A DNA stretch of 64,000 bases from contig MLAV02000019.1 in NCBI GenBank assembly GCA_001870995.2, forward strand, positions 71,046 to 135,045, given 5' to 3'. This stretch comes from Chitinophaga sp. CB10 (GTDB lineage Bacteria; Bacteroidota; Bacteroidia; Chitinophagales; Chitinophagaceae). This document shows, piece after piece, positions 53,215-62,569 of the stretch (the first letter of the stretch is position 1; every line of letters begins with the position of its first letter). The translations under genes were made by a program, and so were the position numbers. A model generated the notes under the pieces. It was not told where the DNA came from. It was given only the letters and a program-made list of their open reading frames with translations, and made no database searches.

Positions 53215-53856
53215 TTATTGCAGGAGCGATTCAGACACCGCTTCTTCCAAAGGAATAAAGTATGCCTTTATACATGCCGGATTCCTGATACAAATCTGAA
53301 TGTGATTTTTCTCATGGAACCCTGAGGTTGGATATAATGCGGCTCCTTCCTGGAAAGCGCAGCGAACTGAATCAAATGCCGGGAGTCCGTTCTGGTAACG
53401 CCAGTGATGAAGAAATTCCAACACTGTGCAGTCTAGCTCCCTCTTTAAAAAGACATTATGGCTATCCAACAGGCTATTTTCCGGCAGTTTAATTTTCAGC
53501 AGTTGTAAGAATTCATGGAATCTCTTCAAATACTCAATATGCTCTGAGTCCATTAAATCAAGGCATCGACCTAATTCAATCGTAGCCCCTAACACGCCCG
53601 GTGAAACTTTTTTACGAGAGACCCGCTGCTTTCTTTTGCATTTTTCTTCTGCAAACAGCCAGGCTCTTCTAAGGTTATGCTCCCAAAAGTAAACGCCGTG
53701 ACCAAGCCAATCGTATGGATTAACACTTGGCTGCAGCCTTTTCTTTGCCGCAACCACATCTTGTACCAAGGTTGCATCGCAACCGTGAAAACCGAATATC
53801 AGCCCTGATTTTTTCGAATACATAAGGTTAATTTGATGGTTATAAATTGTAAGCAT
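53215..53856 (-). CDS. ADP-ribosyltransferase-like protein, candidate toxin
   Basis: 213 aa (or 202 aa from a Met at 53823). The N-terminal GLIFGFHGCD and, 25 residues on, YDWLGHGVYFWEHNLRRAWLFAEE (read in parts) match the order of ADP-ribosyltransferase folds: His24 of the first strand, then Tyr56 in G-V-Y-F. The third catalytic position would fall in the C-terminal strand HIQICIRNP (Gln) or in FQEG. Downstream by 23 bp of a small helical gene, the arrangement of a toxin-antitoxin pair. Assignment is from motifs; activity and target are unknown. Confidence 0.6.
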   Translation of the reverse strand: MLTIYNHQINLMYSKKSGLIFGFHGCDATLVQDVVAAKKRLQPSVNPYDWLGHGVYFWEHNLRRAWLFAEEKCKRKQRVSRKKVSPGVLGATIELGRCLDLMDSEHIEYLKRFHEFLQLLKIKLPENSLLDSHNVFLKRELDCTVLEFLHHWRYQNGLPAFDSVRCAFQEGAALYPTSGFHEKNHIQICIRNPACIKAYFIPLEEAVSESLLQ

Positions 53857-53879
53857 TGGGCTGTATTCACATTCATTAT

Positions 53880-54101
53880 TTATAAATCTTCGTATCCTGA
53901 GAAATCCAAATGACGAAAATGCCAGGTCGGCTTCCCATTGGGCCGGAGAATGCCGGCATCTACCAGGATTTTCTTTGCTTTCCGCAAATCCCGGCTCAAC
54001 TCAAGGCAATACTCATCTATTGACTTTAGATTTTCCTGGATCCGTCTTTCGTTACGCAGGAATTCCTGGTAACTGCGGTTGATAGCTGCTTGTAATTCCA
54101 T
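53880..54101 (-). CDS. Small helical protein upstream of the ADP-ribosyltransferase-like gene
   Basis: 73 aa. A long charged helix (QEFLRNERRIQENLKSIDEY, then LELSRDLRKAKKILVDAGIL) is followed by a short Pro/Trp-containing tail (PNGKPTWHFRHLDFSGYEDL). No helix-turn-helix was recognised. It precedes the toxin candidate in the same direction, as antitoxins usually do, and is the plausible antidote or adaptor. A distant minus-strand box TAAGTTTG (54331-54338) may be its promoter. Confidence 0.6.
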   Translation of the reverse strand: MELQAAINRSYQEFLRNERRIQENLKSIDEYCLELSRDLRKAKKILVDAGILRPNGKPTWHFRHLDFSGYEDL

Positions 54102-54435
54102 ACCTGATATTTAATTGATTAAAAAATTTTCGAATCCGGTTACATTTGGCAATGCAATGTTTCGGATGAAAAGGCCTGCCAGCCAAAATATTTGAAACGC
54201 TGCAAAATTCCTTGCCTTTGCCTGGTACGCATAACTATGAAGTATCCACATGAAACAGATTTATGAGATTATGCCATCTTTAACTCCTAACAATGGTTAC
54301 CCGGGTTAACTGCTCCATCAATTGACTATGCAAACTTACAAATTCCCTTCACCTAAAAATCATGCATTTTGTTATTCATTTGTAAATATTTACACATTAG
54401 CATATAATAATATGAATATTAAAATAACAATAAAA
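54102..54435. other. AT-rich spacer upstream of the toxin-antitoxin-like pair
   Basis: About 330 bp with no gene seen, notably AT-rich. The only exact -7 consensus is TAAGTTTG at 54331-54338 on the minus strand. Confidence 0.4.
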
Positions 54436-54459
54436 AAACCTGTCTGAAAAGACAGGTTT
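54436..54459 (-). terminator. Terminator of the thiolase gene
   Basis: Perfect 10-bp stem AAACCTGTCT with AGACAGGTTT around GAAA, T run on the minus strand, 27 bp past the stop. Confidence 0.9.
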
Positions 54460-54485
54460 CAAAACGATAATTTTATTATCACTAA

Positions 54486-55658
54486 CTATACTCTTTCAAT
54501 AATAATAGCGCTCGCACCACCACCGCCATTACAAATACCTGCTACACCGTAGCGGGCATTCTCCTGATGCAGGATGGAATTCAGCGTCACCACTATACGG
54601 GCTCCGCTGCAACCGATAGGATGCCCCATAGACACAGCGCCACCCCAGACGTTCACCTTTTCCACCGGCAAACCCAAATCCCTGGCATTCGCAATAGGCA
54701 CACAGCTAAAAGCTTCATTCACCTCCGCAAAATCCATATCCGTAATCTTCATGCCAGCCTTCTGCAAAGCATTGTTGATCGCCTTCACCGGCGTAGTGGT
54801 AAACCACTCCGGCGCCTGGGAAGCATCGGCAAAACTGATGATCTTAGCCAGCGGCTTCAATCCCAGCTCCTTCAGCTTCTCCCCGCTTACCAGCAGCACT
54901 GCTGCCGCACCGTCATTGATATTGGAAGCATTCGCCGCCGTAATGGTACCGTCCTTCTGGAAAGTAGGCTTCAACGTGGGTATCTTATCGAATATCACTT
55001 TCTTGTAATCTTCATCTTCTGCAACGGTTGTCACCACCTTTCCGGGAATTTCCACCGGTACTACTTCATTTTTGTAATACCCCTTTTCCCAGGCTTCTGC
55101 TGCGCGCTTGTAGCTTTGTACCGCGTATGCGTCCTGGTCTTCCCGGCTGATATGATACTCCGTAGCGCACAGCTCGGCCGCATTGCCCATGTGGAAATCC
55201 TTATACGGGTCCCAGAGGCCATCGCGGATAATCCCGTCGATCACGCTGCCATGCCCCAGCTTATAGCCGGTACGGGCTTTATCCAGGTAATAAGGCACCT
55301 GGCTCATGTTCTCCATACCGCCGGCAACCACTACATCATTATCACCCAGCATAATGCTCTGCGCACCCAGCATAATGGCTTTCATACCGGAAGCGCATAC
55401 CTTGTTAACCGTAGTACAGGGAACCGTATCCGGCAAGCCCGCACCCAGGCTGGCCTGCGTGGCCGGCGCCTGCCCCAGGTTGGCGCTGATCACATTTCCC
55501 ATATATACTTCATTCACCTGCTCCGCGCCTACGCCTGCACGCTGCAATACCTCCCTGATCACAATGGAACCCAATTTAGTAGCAGCAATGGCAGACAATG
55601 CACCGTTAAAAGATCCTATCGGTGTACGGGCAGTAGCAACTATATAAACTTCTTTCAT
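54486..55658 (-). CDS. Acetyl-CoA C-acetyltransferase (thiolase)
   Basis: 390 aa. Nucleophile Cys88 in TVNKVCASGMKAI, then FAEVNEAFSCVPIAN, GHPIGCSGARIV and the C-terminal CNGGGGASAIIIE with the second Cys. Condenses two acetyl-CoA to acetoacetyl-CoA or cleaves 3-ketoacyl-CoA. The SCVPIAN version of the NEAF motif is typical of the acetoacetyl-specific (AtoB/PhaA) branch. No beta-oxidation partners are adjacent; single gene with its own -7 box and terminator. Confidence 0.95.
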   Translation of the reverse strand: MKEVYIVATARTPIGSFNGALSAIAATKLGSIVIREVLQRAGVGAEQVNEVYMGNVISANLGQAPATQASLGAGLPDTVPCTTVNKVCASGMKAIMLGAQSIMLGDNDVVVAGGMENMSQVPYYLDKARTGYKLGHGSVIDGIIRDGLWDPYKDFHMGNAAELCATEYHISREDQDAYAVQSYKRAAEAWEKGYYKNEVVPVEIPGKVVTTVAEDEDYKKVIFDKIPTLKPTFQKDGTITAANASNINDGAAAVLLVSGEKLKELGLKPLAKIISFADASQAPEWFTTTPVKAINNALQKAGMKITDMDFAEVNEAFSCVPIANARDLGLPVEKVNVWGGAVSMGHPIGCSGARIVVTLNSILHQENARYGVAGICNGGGGASAIIIERV

Positions 55659-55692
55659 CTGATAAAAAGATTGTTTGGCTTTTGGTAATCTC

Positions 55693-55700
55693 CAAATATA
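55693..55700 (-). promoter_or_regulatory. -7 box of the thiolase gene
   Basis: TATATTTG on the minus strand, 34 bp before the start codon. Confidence 0.5.
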
Positions 55701-55866
55701 ACGAAAAGGCGGCTTGCTGCCAGCGCAGCAAAAAACCTTAGAAAATCAATACCAAACCGGATGTTTGACTAACAAAACATCAGCAAAACTGATTCTTGAT
55801 TGAAAATATTCCCGGCTGCCATTCTGTTGTGCTACATCCCTCCGTCCGGGTTAATGGATTTTGGCG

Positions 55867-55874
55867 TATGTTTG
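55867..55874 (+). promoter_or_regulatory. -7 box of dnaG
   Basis: TATGTTTG, exact TAnnTTTG match, 22 bp before the GTG start. Confidence 0.5.
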
Positions 55875-55896
55875 TAGATAATCTTGTAGATAGGAA

Positions 55897-57867
55897 GTGA
55901 TTTCTCAGAACACCATACAGCAGATACTCAGCCGCATAGATATTGTGGAAATTGTGGGTTCGTTTGTGAAGCTCAAAAAAAGAGGCGCCAACTACTTAGG
56001 CAACTGCCCTTTTCACAACGAAAAAACCCCCAGCTTTACCGTATCCCCCAGCAAGGAGATCTATAAGTGTTTTGGTTGCGGCGTAAGCGGCAATGCCATC
56101 AGCTTTATCATGGAGCATGAAAAATACTCCTATGTGGAAGCTTTGCGCTGGCTTGCCCAGAAATACCAGATTGAAGTAGAAGAAACTGAGGTGAGTCCGC
56201 AGCTGAAACAGTTTCAGCAGCTGGCAGACAGCCTGTACATCATCAACGGTTTCGCCAAGGATTACTTTACGGACACCCTCTTCAATAACGAGGAAGGCCG
56301 TAACGTTGGCCTCTCCTACTTCGAAGAACGCGGATTTACCGAGGAAACCATCCGTAAATTCCAACTCGGGTACTGCCTCAATACCCGCGACTCCTTCGTA
56401 AAAACCGCGGTGGCAAAGGGTTACAACCTGGAATACCTCCAAAAAACAGGGCTTGTCACCATCCGCAACGAGCAACCGGTGGATAACTACCGGGGCCGCG
56501 TGATCTTCCCTATCCACAACCAGTCGGGAAAGGTATTGGGTTTTGGCGCCCGCATTCTTCAAAAAACCGATAAGGCCCCGAAGTATATCAACTCCCCGGA
56601 GAACGAGATCTATATCAAGAGCCGCGTCCTCTACGGTACCTACTTCGCCCGCCAGTCCATCGATAAACTCAACGAATGCCTCCTCGTGGAAGGCTATACG
56701 GACGTTATCTCCCTGCACCAGGCGGGGGTGGAAAACGTGGTGGCTTCCAGCGGTACATCGCTCACGCAGGACCAGCTTCGCCTCATAAAAAAGTACACCA
56801 ACAACCTCACCATCATTTACGATGGGGACGCCGCCGGCGTTAAGGCCGCCTTACGCGGGCTCGACATGGCGGTGGAGGAAGGCCTCAACGTTAAACTCGT
56901 ACTGCTACCAGAAAAAGAAGACCCGGACAGCTACGTACAACGCATTGGGGCAGCCGCTTTCCGCGAGTTCATTGAAGAAAACAAGCAGGACTTCGTTCTC
57001 TTTAAACTGCAGATCAGCCTCAAGGACGCCGGCAACGACAGCGCCAAGAAATCGCAGCTGGTGAATGAGATCGCCGAAACGATTTCCAAGATTGATAAAG
57101 CGGAAGACTTTACCCGCCAGCAGGATTATATCCGGCAGTGCAGTCAGCTACTCAAAATCGACGAGCAGGGCCTGATCACGCTGGTCAATAAATTCATCCG
57201 GGAGCGCCTTACCAAAAGGGAACAGCAAAGCAACCGCAACGCGCCCGCCGCGCCCGCAGAAGAATTATCCGACGAGGCGATTGCAGCCATGGAAGCTGCC
57301 GAAGCGCAATACGACGGCAGCGTCAACCTCTTCAACAAAGACGAGAAACAGGAAAGGGAACTGGTGAAAATACTGCTCCGGTTTGGCGATAAACCTTTCA
57401 GTGAGGAGGGGCGTAACACGGTGGCAGACTATATCTTCCACCTGCCATACGATTTTGAATCCCTGGTGGACAGCGAGCTGGTAAAACGCATCCTGAGAGA
57501 ATATAAAAGGATTTACGACGAAGGAAATATACCGGACAAAAAATGGTTCCTCTACCACGAGGACCAGGACCTGGCCAAAAACATCGCCCTCATTATCGAA
57601 GATAAGGAAGCCGACCTCAGTATCAACTGGAAGGAGCGCTTTGAAATAGATACCGTGTACGGGGATGTGGCTTATCTGAAAGATACCATCTCTACCAGCA
57701 ACTACCTCATCCTGCGTAAGATCAAGAAAATGATCGAGGAAAACCAACAGGAAGCCATGAACCAGACGGATTACGAGGAGATGAAGCGCTGTATGGAGTT
57801 ACACCAGCACCTGAAACAGCTCGAGAAGGAACTGACCCAGGGGCTGGGCACTGTTATTTTCAAGTAA
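55897..57867 (+). CDS. dnaG: DNA primase
   Basis: 656 aa, starting at GTG 55897 because an in-frame TAG lies 6 bp upstream and the conserved N terminus begins at once. Zinc-binding domain: Cys37, His40, Cys58, Cys61 (NCPFHNEKTPSF, YKCFGCG). TOPRIM domain: LLVEGYTDVISLHQ and LTIIYDGDAAGVKAAL. The C-terminal part is the helicase-interaction domain. Synthesises RNA primers for replication. Convergent with folA with no base in between. Confidence 0.96.
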   Translation: MISQNTIQQILSRIDIVEIVGSFVKLKKRGANYLGNCPFHNEKTPSFTVSPSKEIYKCFGCGVSGNAISFIMEHEKYSYVEALRWLAQKYQIEVEETEVSPQLKQFQQLADSLYIINGFAKDYFTDTLFNNEEGRNVGLSYFEERGFTEETIRKFQLGYCLNTRDSFVKTAVAKGYNLEYLQKTGLVTIRNEQPVDNYRGRVIFPIHNQSGKVLGFGARILQKTDKAPKYINSPENEIYIKSRVLYGTYFARQSIDKLNECLLVEGYTDVISLHQAGVENVVASSGTSLTQDQLRLIKKYTNNLTIIYDGDAAGVKAALRGLDMAVEEGLNVKLVLLPEKEDPDSYVQRIGAAAFREFIEENKQDFVLFKLQISLKDAGNDSAKKSQLVNEIAETISKIDKAEDFTRQQDYIRQCSQLLKIDEQGLITLVNKFIRERLTKREQQSNRNAPAAPAEELSDEAIAAMEAAEAQYDGSVNLFNKDEKQERELVKILLRFGDKPFSEEGRNTVADYIFHLPYDFESLVDSELVKRILREYKRIYDEGNIPDKKWFLYHEDQDLAKNIALIIEDKEADLSINWKERFEIDTVYGDVAYLKDTISTSNYLILRKIKKMIEENQQEAMNQTDYEEMKRCMELHQHLKQLEKELTQGLGTVIFK

Positions 57868-58368
57868 TTAATGCGGGATCCTTTCCCACACCTGGAACGT
57901 AAACGCATACTGATTGCGTTCGTCCGCCTCATGCCGCTCGTCGCTGACGAGGTTCCAGATTGCAGGATCTATCATCGGGAAAAAGGCGTCCCCGGGTACA
58001 GTTGCCGATACCCGCGTCATATATATCTTATCCACCACTGGCATGGCATGCACAAATATCTGCGCCCCGCCGGTGATAAATATCTCGTCCACATCATACG
58101 TATTCGCCTTGTCAATGGCCGCCTGCAGGGAATCCACTACAATGGCGCCTTCCGGCTGATACTCCTGCTGACGGGTAATGACGATGTTAGGGCGGTTAGG
58201 CAAAGGTTTGCCCAGCGATTCAAACGTCTTACGGCCCATGATGATAGGCTTGCCGGTAGTGGTATTTTTGAAATATTTCAGGTCGTCCGGTAATTTCCAG
58301 GGCAGCATGTTATTAATGCCGATCACGTCATTATCGGAAGCCGCTACAATGATTGATACTGTTTTCAT
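57868..58368 (-). CDS. folA: Dihydrofolate reductase
   Basis: 166 aa. MKTVSIIVAASDNDVIGINN, LPWKLPDDLKYFKNTT with the catalytic Asp, IIMGRKTFESLG and EIFITGGAQIF are all standard. Reduces dihydrofolate to tetrahydrofolate with NADPH, regenerating the cofactor oxidised by thymidylate synthase, whose gene precedes it by 12 bp in the same operon. Its stop codon abuts the dnaG stop. Confidence 0.97.
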   Translation of the reverse strand: MKTVSIIVAASDNDVIGINNMLPWKLPDDLKYFKNTTTGKPIIMGRKTFESLGKPLPNRPNIVITRQQEYQPEGAIVVDSLQAAIDKANTYDVDEIFITGGAQIFVHAMPVVDKIYMTRVSATVPGDAFFPMIDPAIWNLVSDERHEADERNQYAFTFQVWERIPH

Positions 58369-58380
58369 AAGAAAGTTTCC

Positions 58381-59202
58381 TTATACAGCCACCGGCGCTT
58401 TGATGGCAGGATGAAACTGGTAGTTCACTAATTCGAAATCCTCGTATTGGAAGGCAAAAATATCTTTTACTGCCGGGTTGATCTTCATTTGCGGCAATGG
58501 GTACGGCTGCCTGCTCAATTGCAGGTTGGCCTGCTCCACATGGTTGCTGTAGAGGTGTACATCGCCGAAGGTATGAATAAAGTCGCCCGGTTCCAGGTCG
58601 CAAACCTGCGCCATCATCATGGTAAGCAGCGCATACGAAGCGATGTTAAACGGAACGCCGAGGAATACGTCTGCACTGCGCTGGTATAGCTGGCAGCTCA
58701 GTTTACCGCGGGTTTCCCCTTTGGTTTTATCCGCCGGCGTAACATAGAACTGGAACAGGCAGTGGCAAGGGCTCAGGGCCATGGCAGGCAAATCCCCCAC
58801 ATTCCATGCGTTGACGATGATCCTGCGGGAATCCGGGTTGTTTTTAATGGTATTTACCGCGTCGCTGATCTGGTCTATGACACGGCCATCCCTGGTTTCC
58901 CAGCTGCGCCACTGCTTCCCGTACACGGGCCCCAGGTCGCCATTGGCATCCGCCCACTCATCCCAGATGCTCACATTATGCTCTTTCAGCCATTTGATAT
59001 TGGTATCCCCTTTCAGGAACCATAACAATTCGTATATAATTGATTTCAGGTGCAGTTTTTTAGTCGTTACCAACGGAAAACCATCTTTCAGGTTAAAACG
59101 CATCTGGTAACCAAAAACACTGGTAGTACCGGTACCGGTACGATCGGTTTTAACTGCTCCTTCCTTAATGATATGATTTAATAATGCAAGATACTGGTCC
59201 AT
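58381..59202 (-). CDS. thyA: Thymidylate synthase
   Basis: 273 aa. Catalytic Cys146 in ALSPCHCLFQFYV; also RTGTGTTSVFGYQMRF, LWFLKGDTNIKWL, CQLYQRSADVFLGVPFNI and the folate-site GDVHLYSNH. Methylates dUMP to dTMP using methylene-tetrahydrofolate. The protein ends KAPVAV with the conserved Val C terminus. First gene of thyA-folA. Confidence 0.98.
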   Translation of the reverse strand: MDQYLALLNHIIKEGAVKTDRTGTGTTSVFGYQMRFNLKDGFPLVTTKKLHLKSIIYELLWFLKGDTNIKWLKEHNVSIWDEWADANGDLGPVYGKQWRSWETRDGRVIDQISDAVNTIKNNPDSRRIIVNAWNVGDLPAMALSPCHCLFQFYVTPADKTKGETRGKLSCQLYQRSADVFLGVPFNIASYALLTMMMAQVCDLEPGDFIHTFGDVHLYSNHVEQANLQLSRQPYPLPQMKINPAVKDIFAFQYEDFELVNYQFHPAIKAPVAV

Positions 59203-59556
59203 AAGGCGGCAAGATACGAAGATTTGATATTAGCTGACTCCCCTCATAATATAGGATAAATTCTTAAAATAAAAAAAATCAAGATTTTAGCTTTTTTCGA
59301 ATTCTGGCTCTAAATTCATGCGAGGAAATCCCAATATAACGACTACACGAAGATTAAACCTGTTTGTGCTACTGCGTGGTCGTTATCCGTTATCAGTAAA
59401 TGAGGATAGAAACGACAGCTTAGTTTGAAAGACCTGAATCAACAACCAAAATCAATTTGACCAAAATCTAATTATTCAACAAACAACGAAATCAATTTAG
59501 ACAGCTGAGATGGCGGTTCATCTCTCGCATTTCAATTATTATCAACTCCAATTATT
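59203..59556 (+). other. 354-bp leader region upstream of susC
   Basis: No gene seen. AT-rich at the 5' side. Possible RNA structure: ATAACGAC near 59335 pairs with GTCGTTAT near 59381, and GAGATG-GCGGTT-CATCTC lies at 59508-59525 shortly before the start codon. No exact -7 consensus found. Long leaders are common before SusC genes. Confidence 0.4.
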
Positions 59557-62547
59557 ATGCTTCTACCCAGACTCACCTCCCTGGTGGTGTTACTGCTATG
59601 TAGTACCATGCTGTATGCCCAGCAGACTATTACCGGTAAAACCCAGGACAGCAACACCGGCCGCCCCATTCCCGGCGTAACCGTAAGAATTCCCAACAGC
59701 AATAAGGGAACCGTAACAGACGCTGATGGTAAATTCAGCATTGTTTCCCCCACGTCTTCCACGACCCTGATATTCAGTTCCACAGGGTACAAAACCAAAA
59801 CAGTAACAGCAAATGCCAATGCAGGGCCGCTCACGGTTTCCCTGGAAGAAAATCTTTCTGTGATGGATGAAGTGGTGGTAACCGGTATGGCTACCTCTGT
59901 GAAAAGGAGGAACCTCGCCAATGCCGTGGCCACTATATCATCCACTCAGTTGTCGGGCGTAGCGCCTGCGCAAACCTTTGACGCAGCGCTGAGCGGAAAA
60001 ATTCCGGGCGCTCTAATCACCGCCAACTCCGGGGCACCCGGCGGCGGTATTTCCGTAAAACTCAGGGGTATTACCTCTGTTTTCGGTAACTCACAACCTT
60101 TATATGTGGTAGACGGAATTTTCTTCAATAACAGCAGTATCCCGGCAGGGCTCAACGACGTTACAGGGGCTGCCACGGCGGGCAACCCCAACAACCAGGA
60201 TAACCCTTCCAGTCGTATCGCCGACCTCAATCCTGCCGACATTGAGAATATTGAAATCCTCAAAGGCGCTTCCGCCGCCGCACTCTACGGCGCTAAAGCC
60301 GCAGCGGGCGTAATTATCATTACTACCAAAAAAGGAAAAAGCGGAAAGACCAATATCTCCGTCAACCAGGAAACCGGTATCGTGAAAGCCCGCCACCTAT
60401 TGGGCGTGCGCAGCTTTACGCCGGAAACCGCAGCGGACCTCGCCGGACCGGCGGACAATACCGATCCGGACATCATTGCAGCCCGCAACTGGTACAGGCA
60501 TAAATTTGAACAGGCAAAAGCTGCCGGTAAAATATTCGATTATGAAAAAGAGATGTACGGAGAAACCGGCATACTCAGTAATACCAGCATTGCTTTAAGC
60601 GGCGGCTCGGAAAAGACTACCTTCTATCTCTCCGGAAACAGAAGAAAAGAAGATGGGATCATAAAAAATACCGGCTACCTCAACAACTCCGTCAGGTTAA
60701 ATGTAGACCATAAAGTAAATGATCGTATAAGCGTTTCCGTTACTACGAATTACATCAACTCCTCGGCGGACAGAGGGCTTACCAACAACGATAACAATGG
60801 TGTCAGCTTCGGCGTTGCGCTTTCCACCACTCCCGGCTGGATTGATCTGTTCCCCAATGAAGTAGGCGTCTACCCGCGGGACTCCTTCGCATCCTCCAAC
60901 CCTTTGGAAACAAGGGATAAGATGACCAATAATGAAACCACGAATCGTTTTGTGGGCGGCGGTAATATAGACGCTATCCTGGCCCAAAGCAAAACCAGCA
61001 CTACCAAAATTGTGCTGCGGGGCGGTGTGGATTACTTCAATTTCAAAACCGTAGCGGTTTTCCCGAGGGAGCTCCAGTTTGAAGAAAAAGGGTTGCAGGG
61101 CCATTCCATCCAGGGCAACAGCAACAACCTGAATACCAACCTGGCAGGCTTCCTGATCAATATCTTCAACCCTCACAGCAACCTAACGCTCACGAGCACA
61201 CTGGGTGCTACTTACGAAACCGGCAACTTTGATAATATCAGCACTACCGCTACCAATATTACCAGCGGGCAGTCCAACGTAGACCAAAGCGGCAGCAGCA
61301 CCGTACGCCAGTTCCGCCAGCAGTTCCGGGATAATGGTATCTTCCTGCAGGAAGACCTCACCCTCCTGGAGGATATCACCATCAGCGGCGGCGTGCGTTT
61401 TGACAGGTCGACCAACAACGGCGATTATAAAAAATACTACGTCTATCCAAAGGCGGCTTTCTCCTGGAACCTGGCCAAACTCTTTGCCGATGTGCCGGCG
61501 ATCGATTTTATTAAGATCCGCGCCGCATACGGCCAGTCTGGCAATATTCCGCCTTACGGCAGTAAGTTCACCAGCCTTGTACCCAGCAATATCAACAGCC
61601 TGCCCGGCTTGCTGAATGATAACCTGCGCGGTAACCCGGACATTCTTCCGGAACGCCAGGCCGAACTGGAAACAGGTCTGGACCTGGGCTTTTTCAACAA
61701 CCGCATCCGGTTGGAGGCCACCTATTACAACAAAAAGATCAACGACCTGCTGTTACGGCGTGCTTTAAATGCTTCCAGCGGCTATTCCAGCGAATGGAAA
61801 AACAGTGGTGACCTGCGTAATACGGGCTTCGAGCTGGGGCTCACAACGCTTCCGGTTTCTACGAAAAACTTCAAATGGACCGCTATCCTGAACTGGTGGA
61901 AAAACAAGGCTGTGATCACGAAACTGACGATTCCGGCCTTTGCCATCGGCGCCTTCGGTAACTCGCTCGGCACTTATTACATTGAGGAAGGCCAGCCGGC
62001 AACGCAGATCAAAGGAATTTCCGGCGGAACATTGAAGTACCTCGGCAACCAGGAACCAAAATTCCAGATGAGCTTTTTCAATGAATTCACGATTTACAGG
62101 AACTTCTCCCTGCAGTTCCTCCTGCACTGGAAAAACGGTGGACAGAATATTAACCTGACGCAGTTGCTCACGGACGCCGGCGCTACCTCCTTCGATTATG
62201 ATGAGGTATATAATGGCGGCAAATTAGGCGCTTACCGTGTGAGCGCGGGCGATGCTGCCATTTATGTTCAGGATGCGGGGTATGTCCGTTTGCGCGAGAT
62301 AGGGCTGTATTACAACGTGCCTCTGAAAAATACCAAATATATCAAAGGCATCAGGCTGGGCTTATCTGCCAACAACTTCTTCACCTGGACCGATTACGTA
62401 GGTTATGATCCGGAAGTATCCAACTTCGGCAGCAACACGATGACAACTACCCAGAGTCGCGGTAGTAACGGTATTTCATCAGGGGTGGACGTTACGCCCT
62501 ACCCTGCATCGAAACGCGCCAGCTTCCACGTCGGCATTAACTTCTGA
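59557..62547 (+). CDS. SusC/RagA family TonB-linked outer-membrane transporter
   Basis: 996 aa. A signal peptide (cleavage near LYAQQ) is followed by the carboxypeptidase-like repeat (TGKTQDSNTGRPIPGVTV, GTVTDADGKFSI), the TonB-box-like MDEVVVTGMATSVKRR and a plug with LYVVDGIFFNN and NIEILKGASAAALYGAKAA. The rest is the 22-strand barrel ending in RASFHVGINF. With the SusD protein it forms the pedal-bin transporter for oligosaccharides or peptides. No sigma/anti-sigma pair or glycosidase lies upstream. Confidence 0.96.
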   Translation: MLLPRLTSLVVLLLCSTMLYAQQTITGKTQDSNTGRPIPGVTVRIPNSNKGTVTDADGKFSIVSPTSSTTLIFSSTGYKTKTVTANANAGPLTVSLEENLSVMDEVVVTGMATSVKRRNLANAVATISSTQLSGVAPAQTFDAALSGKIPGALITANSGAPGGGISVKLRGITSVFGNSQPLYVVDGIFFNNSSIPAGLNDVTGAATAGNPNNQDNPSSRIADLNPADIENIEILKGASAAALYGAKAAAGVIIITTKKGKSGKTNISVNQETGIVKARHLLGVRSFTPETAADLAGPADNTDPDIIAARNWYRHKFEQAKAAGKIFDYEKEMYGETGILSNTSIALSGGSEKTTFYLSGNRRKEDGIIKNTGYLNNSVRLNVDHKVNDRISVSVTTNYINSSADRGLTNNDNNGVSFGVALSTTPGWIDLFPNEVGVYPRDSFASSNPLETRDKMTNNETTNRFVGGGNIDAILAQSKTSTTKIVLRGGVDYFNFKTVAVFPRELQFEEKGLQGHSIQGNSNNLNTNLAGFLINIFNPHSNLTLTSTLGATYETGNFDNISTTATNITSGQSNVDQSGSSTVRQFRQQFRDNGIFLQEDLTLLEDITISGGVRFDRSTNNGDYKKYYVYPKAAFSWNLAKLFADVPAIDFIKIRAAYGQSGNIPPYGSKFTSLVPSNINSLPGLLNDNLRGNPDILPERQAELETGLDLGFFNNRIRLEATYYNKKINDLLLRRALNASSGYSSEWKNSGDLRNTGFELGLTTLPVSTKNFKWTAILNWWKNKAVITKLTIPAFAIGAFGNSLGTYYIEEGQPATQIKGISGGTLKYLGNQEPKFQMSFFNEFTIYRNFSLQFLLHWKNGGQNINLTQLLTDAGATSFDYDEVYNGGKLGAYRVSAGDAAIYVQDAGYVRLREIGLYYNVPLKNTKYIKGIRLGLSANNFFTWTDYVGYDPEVSNFGSNTMTTTQSRGSNGISSGVDVTPYPASKRASFHVGINF

Positions 62548-62569
62548 TCTCACAATTAAAAACAGCTAC

